Shown: piece after piece, positions 59,788 to 64,000 of the stretch | Layout of the letters: each line of letters starts with the position of its first letter | How positions within the stretch are numbered: position 1 is the first letter of the stretch | Origin: Mannheimia indoligenes | GTDB lineage: Bacteria; Pseudomonadota; Gammaproteobacteria; Enterobacterales; Pasteurellaceae | DNA length: 64,000 bases | Direction: 5' to 3' | NCBI RefSeq assembly: GCF_036880405.1 | Contig: NZ_JBAJJM010000007.1 | Location: forward strand, 248,001 to 312,000 | Position numbers and translations under genes: made by a program | The notes under the pieces: generated by a model | What the model was told of the DNA's origin: nothing | The model's database searches: none | Seen by the model: only the letters and a program-made list of their open reading frames with translations

Positions 59788-59892
59788 TTTTGTTTTCCTT
59801 CTTTAAAAATAAATTTGATATTTGAATTAAGCACTACAAGCGGTCATTTTTCACTAAATGTTTGCAAATTACCCTTGTACCAGAGAATTTCA

Positions 59893-61092
59893 TTAAAAAT
59901 TAAACATATGTCGCATTTTGTGCTGTTTAACTTTGAGGTATTCCAAATCGTGTTCGTTTGGCTCAACCATAATTGGCTCACGAGCGACCACATTTAAACC
60001 TTGCTCAATAAGTCCTTCAATTTTTGCAGGATTATTAGTGAGCAAACGAATAGACTTCACACCGAGCTTTTCAAACATTTGAGCCGCAATGTAATATTCA
60101 CGCTCATCATCCTTAAAGCCTAGTGCAAGATTAGCTTCAACAGTATCCATTCCTCTATCTTGCAATTCATAAGCACGTAGTTTGTTGATTAAGCCAATGC
60201 CTCGTCCTTCTTGGCGTAAATAAAGTACGACACCTCTGCCCTCTGCTTCAACTTGGCTCATTGCCGCAGCAAATTGTTGCCCACAATCGCAACGTTGAGA
60301 ACCAAACGCATCACCTGTTAAACATTCTGAATGAATACGACATAACACATTTTCGCCATCGCCAATATCGCCTTTTACCAGTGCAACGTGCTCTTTGCCA
60401 GATAAAGTTTCAACAAAGCTATGTGCTTTAAATTCACCATATTTAGTCGGCATATTCACAACCGATACTACATCAACCAGGCTATCGTGTTTTCTACGAT
60501 ACTCTTGCAGCTGCTGAATGGTAATAAACGGCATATTATGCTCTTTCGCAAAGGCTTGAAGTTCAGGCATTTGCATCATCGTGCCGTCTTCTGCCATAAT
60601 TTCACAGCAAAGTCCTGCCGGTTTTAAACCTGCAAGACGAGCCAAATCCACCGTAGCTTCGGTATGACCATTACGCACCAACACCCCACCATCTTTTGCC
60701 ACTAAGGGAAAAACGTGCCCCGGGCGGCGGAAATCTTCTGCTTTTGCGTTCTCATCTAATATTTTCATACAAGTGAGAGAACGCTCAAAAGCCGAAATGC
60801 CAGTGCCCGTCTCAATATGATCGACAGAAACGGTAAACGCTGTTTGATGATTATCTTTATTTACGACCACCATCGGGTGAAAATCCAATCGCTCCGCAAT
60901 GTCGGTAGAAATAGGTGTACAAATTAAACCTTTGCCATATTTCGCCATAAAATTGATATTTTCCGGTGTGGCAAATTCTGCTGCACAGATGAAATCGCCC
61001 TCGTTTTCACGATCCGCATCATCACTGACTAAAATAATTTTACCTGCGGCAATCGCTTGAATAGCTTCTTCTACAGTTGAAAATTTAAACAT
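59893..61092 (-). CDS. ribBA: Bifunctional DHBP synthase / GTP cyclohydrolase II
   Basis: This 399-residue enzyme provides both riboflavin precursors. The N-terminal RibB domain makes dihydroxybutanone phosphate from ribulose 5-phosphate; its acidic loop DDADRENEGDF is at 24-34 and RPGHVFPL near 123. The C-terminal RibA domain opens GTP; its zinc-binding cysteines are in CRIHSECLTGDAFGSQRCDCG near 255 and the catalytic YLRQEGRGIGL near 295. Both active sites look complete, unlike the degenerate RibA domains known in some proteobacteria. It begins 11 bases after ribE. Confidence 0.96.
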   Translation of the reverse strand: MFKFSTVEEAIQAIAAGKIILVSDDADRENEGDFICAAEFATPENINFMAKYGKGLICTPISTDIAERLDFHPMVVVNKDNHQTAFTVSVDHIETGTGISAFERSLTCMKILDENAKAEDFRRPGHVFPLVAKDGGVLVRNGHTEATVDLARLAGLKPAGLCCEIMAEDGTMMQMPELQAFAKEHNMPFITIQQLQEYRRKHDSLVDVVSVVNMPTKYGEFKAHSFVETLSGKEHVALVKGDIGDGENVLCRIHSECLTGDAFGSQRCDCGQQFAAAMSQVEAEGRGVVLYLRQEGRGIGLINKLRAYELQDRGMDTVEANLALGFKDDEREYYIAAQMFEKLGVKSIRLLTNNPAKIEGLIEQGLNVVAREPIMVEPNEHDLEYLKVKQHKMRHMFNF

Positions 61093-61103
61093 TATTTATC
61101 CTT

Positions 61104-61751
61104 TTAAAATCCTGCATTTTTTAGAAAATCGACCGTAAGTTTACTCGGTGGGTTTTCAGGTTCTTTTTTCAATAAAAACTGTTCGATATATTTACCGACA
61201 ATATCGTTTTCTAAATTCACAAGGCTACCGATTTTTTTCGAGCCTAAATTTGTTTCTTTGATCGTATGCGGAATAATCGATACACGAAATGATTCGTCAT
61301 TCACATCAACTACGGTTAAGCTAATGCCATCAATAGTAATTGAGCCTTTCTCAATGATATAACGCAATAGTTTCGGCGAAGCATTGATACGATACCAAGT
61401 GGCATTATCCGCAGGGGTAATTTCAGCAACGGTACCTGTTCCGTCAATATGACCTGATACAATATGCCCTCCGAAACGTCCATTTGCCGCCATTGCTCGC
61501 TCTAAATTAACCGGACTGTTTAGGCTCAATTCGCCAAGTGAGGTGCGTTTTAGGGTTTCCGACATCACATCTGCGGTAAATTGCTCTTTCGTGAAAGAAG
61601 TTACCGTTAAACAAACACCATTTACCGCAATGCTATCGCCTAATTGCACATCAGTAAGCACTTTTTTAGCTTTGACAGTAACAACCGCAAATTCGCCTTG
61701 CTTTTTGATTTGTGCGATTTGACCGACTTCTTCGATAATACCTGTGAACAT
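61104..61751 (-). CDS. ribE: Riboflavin synthase, alpha chain
   Basis: RibE dismutates two lumazine molecules to riboflavin and the pyrimidine substrate of RibH. The 215-residue protein shows the duplicated lumazine-binding domain: the first starts MFTGIIEEVGQI and has the NGVCLTV motif, the second has RFGGHIVSGHIDGTG followed later by DGISLTVV. Its ATG directly follows the ribD stop (one base apart), so translation is coupled. It corresponds to ribB in the A. pleuropneumoniae ribGBAH naming. Confidence 0.97.
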   Translation of the reverse strand: MFTGIIEEVGQIAQIKKQGEFAVVTVKAKKVLTDVQLGDSIAVNGVCLTVTSFTKEQFTADVMSETLKRTSLGELSLNSPVNLERAMAANGRFGGHIVSGHIDGTGTVAEITPADNATWYRINASPKLLRYIIEKGSITIDGISLTVVDVNDESFRVSIIPHTIKETNLGSKKIGSLVNLENDIVGKYIEQFLLKKEPENPPSKLTVDFLKNAGF

Positions 61752-62846
61752 TTATTTTCCTTGCTTCACTTCATAATCTAATAAAATATCTTCACCGATC
61801 AGCTCGGTAGATTTCAGTTTTAATTTGACCGCTTGGGCTAACTCGCCTATTCCCTCTCCGCTGATTGGGGTTTTAGCATTTTGTCCACCCACCAATTTGG
61901 GGGCGATATAGCAATGCACTCTGTTTACACAACCTGATTTTAATGCACTGAAATTCAGATTTGAGCCGCCCTCAATTAACAAACTATCAATTTGCATTTC
62001 GCCTAGTTTTTGCAAAAGATCGAGCAAATCTACCCGCTTGTTATCCGCTTTTGTTACAACAATTTCCACACCAAATTGTTGATAGGCTTCGTGGGCTTTC
62101 GTGTCATCATTTAATGTTGCAATAACGGTGCGATATTCTTTTGCTGTTTGCACTAATTTGCAATCTAGTGGCGTTCTTAACTGACTATCACAAACAATTC
62201 TCACGGGCTGCTTGGCATTCGGCATTCGGCTATTGAGCATTGGATCATCAGATAATACTGTTTCAACACCGACCATAATTGAGCTGTATTGATGGCGGGT
62301 TTCTTGTACTTTTGCCCGAGCTTGTTCGCCCGTAATCCATTTTGATTCGCCTGTACTTGTGGCTATTTTCCCGTCTGCTGTCATTGCATATTTAAGCAAT
62401 ACATAAGGACGTTTGGTTTGAATATAATGAAAAAAAATCGGATTTAACTCATCACATTCTGCCCGCATAAAATCTGCAACGACCTCTACCCCAGCTGCTC
62501 TAAGCTGCTCTGCTCCTTTACCTGAAACAAGTGGATTTGGATCACGAGAGCCGATGAACACTTTCTTAATTCCTCGCTCAATCAATAAGTTAGAACAAGG
62601 CGGCGTTCGTCCATAATGGCAGCAAGGCTCAAGCGTAACGTAAGCAGTAGCTCCTACCAAATCCTGCTCGGAGCGTAAAATCGCATTACGTTCGGCGTGC
62701 CATTCTCCGTATTTTTCGTGGTAACCTTCAGCGACAATTTCGCCGTCTTTTACAATTACACAACCTACTAAAGGGTTCGGATTTGTCCAACCTTTTGCTT
62801 TCTTGGCAAGTTCAATGGCATAAGCCATATATTGAGCATCTTTCAT
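61752..62846 (-). CDS. ribD: Bifunctional pyrimidine deaminase/reductase RibD
   Basis: RibD deaminates and then reduces the pyrimidine intermediate of riboflavin synthesis. The 364-residue protein has a zinc deaminase domain (His50/Glu52 in WHAERNAI; Cys75 and Cys84 in EPCCHYGRTPPC) and a C-terminal reductase domain (KYAMTADGKIATSTGESKWI near 150, LIEGGSNLNFSAL near 290). It is the first gene of the operon, about 190 bases downstream of the FMN riboswitch. Confidence 0.96.
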   Translation of the reverse strand: MKDAQYMAYAIELAKKAKGWTNPNPLVGCVIVKDGEIVAEGYHEKYGEWHAERNAILRSEQDLVGATAYVTLEPCCHYGRTPPCSNLLIERGIKKVFIGSRDPNPLVSGKGAEQLRAAGVEVVADFMRAECDELNPIFFHYIQTKRPYVLLKYAMTADGKIATSTGESKWITGEQARAKVQETRHQYSSIMVGVETVLSDDPMLNSRMPNAKQPVRIVCDSQLRTPLDCKLVQTAKEYRTVIATLNDDTKAHEAYQQFGVEIVVTKADNKRVDLLDLLQKLGEMQIDSLLIEGGSNLNFSALKSGCVNRVHCYIAPKLVGGQNAKTPISGEGIGELAQAVKLKLKSTELIGEDILLDYEVKQGK

Positions 62847-62891
62847 ACAAATTTTTGATAAATTGAGGGCGTGATGAAAAGATTATTTTCA

Positions 62892-62938
62892 ATACAAGCG
62901 GTGAAATTTTAGGAAAATTTTGCAATTCCGCTTGTAGT
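62892..62938. repeat. Uptake-signal inverted repeat in the rib leader
   Basis: On the minus strand ACAAGCGGAATTGCAAAATT is followed by a complementary arm ending in ACCGCTTGT. It lies between the riboswitch and ribD. It lacks a strong T-run and could be part of the expression platform or a passive repeat. Confidence 0.55.
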
Positions 62939-62949
62939 TAAAATAATGA

Positions 62950-62979
62950 AGCCTTGAAATCTTACGATCTCAAGGCTTG
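62950..62979 (-). terminator. Possible riboswitch terminator hairpin upstream of ribD
   Basis: On the minus strand AAGCCTTGAGATC and GATTTCAAGGCTT form a 13-bp stem (one G-U) with a GTAA tetraloop, followed by CATTATTTT. It lies about 55 bases beyond the FMN aptamer, where a terminator would be expected; the T-run is imperfect. Confidence 0.5.
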
Positions 62980-63034
62980 CAAAAAAGGAATGAAAAACAA
63001 CCGCTTGCACAGTGCTTTCAATATGATAACCTCT

Positions 63035-63150
63035 TCTTCCATCCAGACTATACTGTCGGTACCGGAGTTTCACCGGTTCCTGCCAAACCTTTTTCGTTTC
63101 GCTCGCGGACTTTACCGCCGATCGGGAATTTCACCCTGCCCTGAAGATTA
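63035..63150 (-). promoter_or_regulatory. FMN riboswitch (RFN element)
   Basis: The minus strand shows the conserved RFN blocks in order: TTCAGGGCAGGGTGAAATTC, CGATCGGCGGTAAAG, CCGCGAGCG, AACCGGTGAAACTCCGGTAC, CGACAGTATAGTCTGGATGG, GAAGA. These are the core and closing helices of the FMN aptamer. It precedes ribD and should lower expression of ribD-ribE-ribBA-ribH when FMN is abundant. Confidence 0.96.
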
Positions 63151-63292
63151 AAATTGGTGAGAATTCTGCTCGCATTCTAAGTTTATGTCAAGCAAGAAAT
63201 TGAGCAAATTGCTCTGGTTTTAACGATTGATTAAATCGTCATCATCTACTGTTTAAGCCTATTGAGTTTTTTTAATATAAATCAAATTTTCC

Positions 63293-63321
63293 CTTGTTTT
63301 TCCCAAATTCGTCCTCATAAT
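63293..63321 (+). promoter_or_regulatory. Candidate heat-shock (sigma-32) promoter of lon
   Basis: CTTGTT (consensus CTTGAA) is followed after 14 bases by CCTCATAAT (consensus CCCCATNTA). It ends about 35 bases before the lon ATG. lon is a sigma-32 gene in E. coli. Confidence 0.45.
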
Positions 63322-63356
63322 GGGATAACGATATTTTAGATAGAGAGAGCAAATTT

Positions 63357-64000
63357 ATGGCACCAAGAAAAAAGAAAGCAATTGAATTACCACTACTTCC
63401 ATTGCGTGATGTGGTGGTGTTCCCATATATGGTTATGCCGTTATTTGTAGGTCGTGAAAAATCAATTCAAGCCCTACGTTCGGCGATGGATTCAAACAAA
63501 CAACTGTTTTTAGTTACTCAACAAGACCCGAATAAAGAAGAACCAAGCAAAGACGATATGTATTCTGTTGGTGTAACAGCTAACATCATTCAAATGTTAA
63601 ACTTGCCGGATGGCACAGTAAAAGTGCTGGTTGAAGGTCAAACTCGTGCAAAAATCGAGCAAATTCACGATGATGAAAACGGCTTCTGGGCGGCAATTCA
63701 GCCTATTTATTCTGAATATAATGAAGAAAATGAAGAATTAAAAACTATTGCTAAAACAACTTTAACCGAATTTGAAAATTACGTTAAAAATAATAAGAAA
63801 ATTCCAGCGGAAATTATTCCTAAACTGCAAAAAATTACGCTTGAAGATCGCTTAGCAGATACGATTGCCTCTAACTTAATTGCTCCGGTAAAGAAAAAAC
63901 AGGAACTGCTAGAGCAACCGAATCTCATTGCTCGTTTTGAAGCCTTATTAATTGCGATGGCAACGGAAATGGATACCCTTGAAACAGAAACTCGTATCCG
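63357..64000 (+). CDS. lon: ATP-dependent protease Lon, N-terminal part (3' end outside window)
   Basis: Only the first 214 codons are in the window. They encode the Lon substrate-binding (LAN) domain: LPLLPLRDVVVFPYMVMPLF at residues 10-29, RSAMDSNKQLFLVTQQD near 41-57, and the linker helices LADTIASNLIAPVKKKQELLE near 176-196. Lon degrades misfolded and regulatory proteins, including heat-shock targets. The ATG is preceded by AGAGAGAGCAAATTT. A sigma-32-type promoter lies upstream. The gene diverges from the FMN riboswitch, leaving a shared control region of about 200 bases. Confidence 0.96.
   Translation, partial: MAPRKKKAIELPLLPLRDVVVFPYMVMPLFVGREKSIQALRSAMDSNKQLFLVTQQDPNKEEPSKDDMYSVGVTANIIQMLNLPDGTVKVLVEGQTRAKIEQIHDDENGFWAAIQPIYSEYNEENEELKTIAKTTLTEFENYVKNNKKIPAEIIPKLQKITLEDRLADTIASNLIAPVKKKQELLEQPNLIARFEALLIAMATEMDTLETETRI

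Noticed and set aside
62954..63151. 65-codon open frame on the plus strand
   Set aside because: It runs antisense through the FMN riboswitch and is explained by that RNA.
1..64000. CRISPR arrays, IS elements, prophage genes, tRNA or rRNA genes
   Set aside because: No regularly spaced repeats, transposase or integrase motifs, or tRNA T-arm sequences were found; the repeats present are uptake signals and REP-like palindromes.

Overview
The window is a stretch of ordinary chromosome from a member of the Pasteurellaceae, most likely Mannheimia haemolytica or a close relative. The DNA is AT-rich and carries dozens of copies of the ACAAGCGGT-type DNA uptake signal, the variant used by the Actinobacillus pleuropneumoniae / Mannheimia / Haemophilus ducreyi group. 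Gene families fit this group: a one-domain SurA, PyrR, lipoprotein e(P4), an OmpP2-like porin, a ribDE-ribBA-ribH cluster ordered like the known A. pleuropneumoniae ribGBAH operon, and a subtilisin-type autotransporter resembling the Mannheimia serotype antigen Ssa1. I see no transposase, prophage, CRISPR array, tRNA or rRNA.

Layout. 1-8.0 kb: a peptide/nickel-type ABC transporter (5'-truncated binding protein, permease, a fused permease-ATPase, ATPase), then a fumarate-reductase-like flavoprotein and an NhaC-family antiporter. 8-19 kb: dxr and relA (minus), hemA, der, hldE, pyrR, surA and rsmA/ksgA (plus). 19-26 kb (minus): upp, fadD, rseC, rseB, rseA, rpoE, then leuA behind a leucine-rich leader peptide and attenuator. 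26-36 kb: a Cof-type phosphatase, an unpaired MacA-like adaptor, a BASS transporter, hel (e(P4)), pepB, greB, recB. 36-46 kb: porin, MATE pump, an unlinked potD, grpE, a small coiled-coil membrane protein, a DUF441 protein, hrpA. 46-50 kb: the Ssa1-like autotransporter and a VirK/YbjX-family gene. 50-59 kb: NfeD and stomatin-like pair, ung, grcA, an SOS-controlled catalytically dead UmuD homologue, an NlpC/P60 hydrolase, nfo, a TorD-family chaperone, a small lipoprotein, a DUF2057 protein, corC, lnt. 59-64 kb: the FMN-riboswitch-controlled riboflavin operon and the start of lon.

How the genes work together. Envelope maintenance is the strongest theme: rpoE-rseABC is the sigma-E circuit, with a good sigma-E-type promoter in front of rpoE, and surA also has one; fadD and upp follow rseC closely and may be co-transcribed. 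lnt, corC, the NlpC/P60 enzyme, hldE and the porin add to this theme. The riboflavin genes form one operon under an FMN riboswitch. Stress and repair functions (relA, recB, ung, nfo, lon, grpE, grcA) are scattered as single genes.

Most unusual points: (1) a UmuD homologue at 52.9 kb that has lost both catalytic residues but sits behind two LexA-type operators, one exactly filling the spacer between -35 and -10; (2) a pair of inverted REP-like units at 14.8-14.96 kb with conserved flanks and loops but different, internally complementary stems; (3) a flavoprotein lacking the usual active-site Arg, paired with an NhaC transporter, whose start codon almost touches an uptake-signal terminator; (4) a leucine attenuator; (5) a terminator-like hairpin splitting rpoE-rseA from rseBC.
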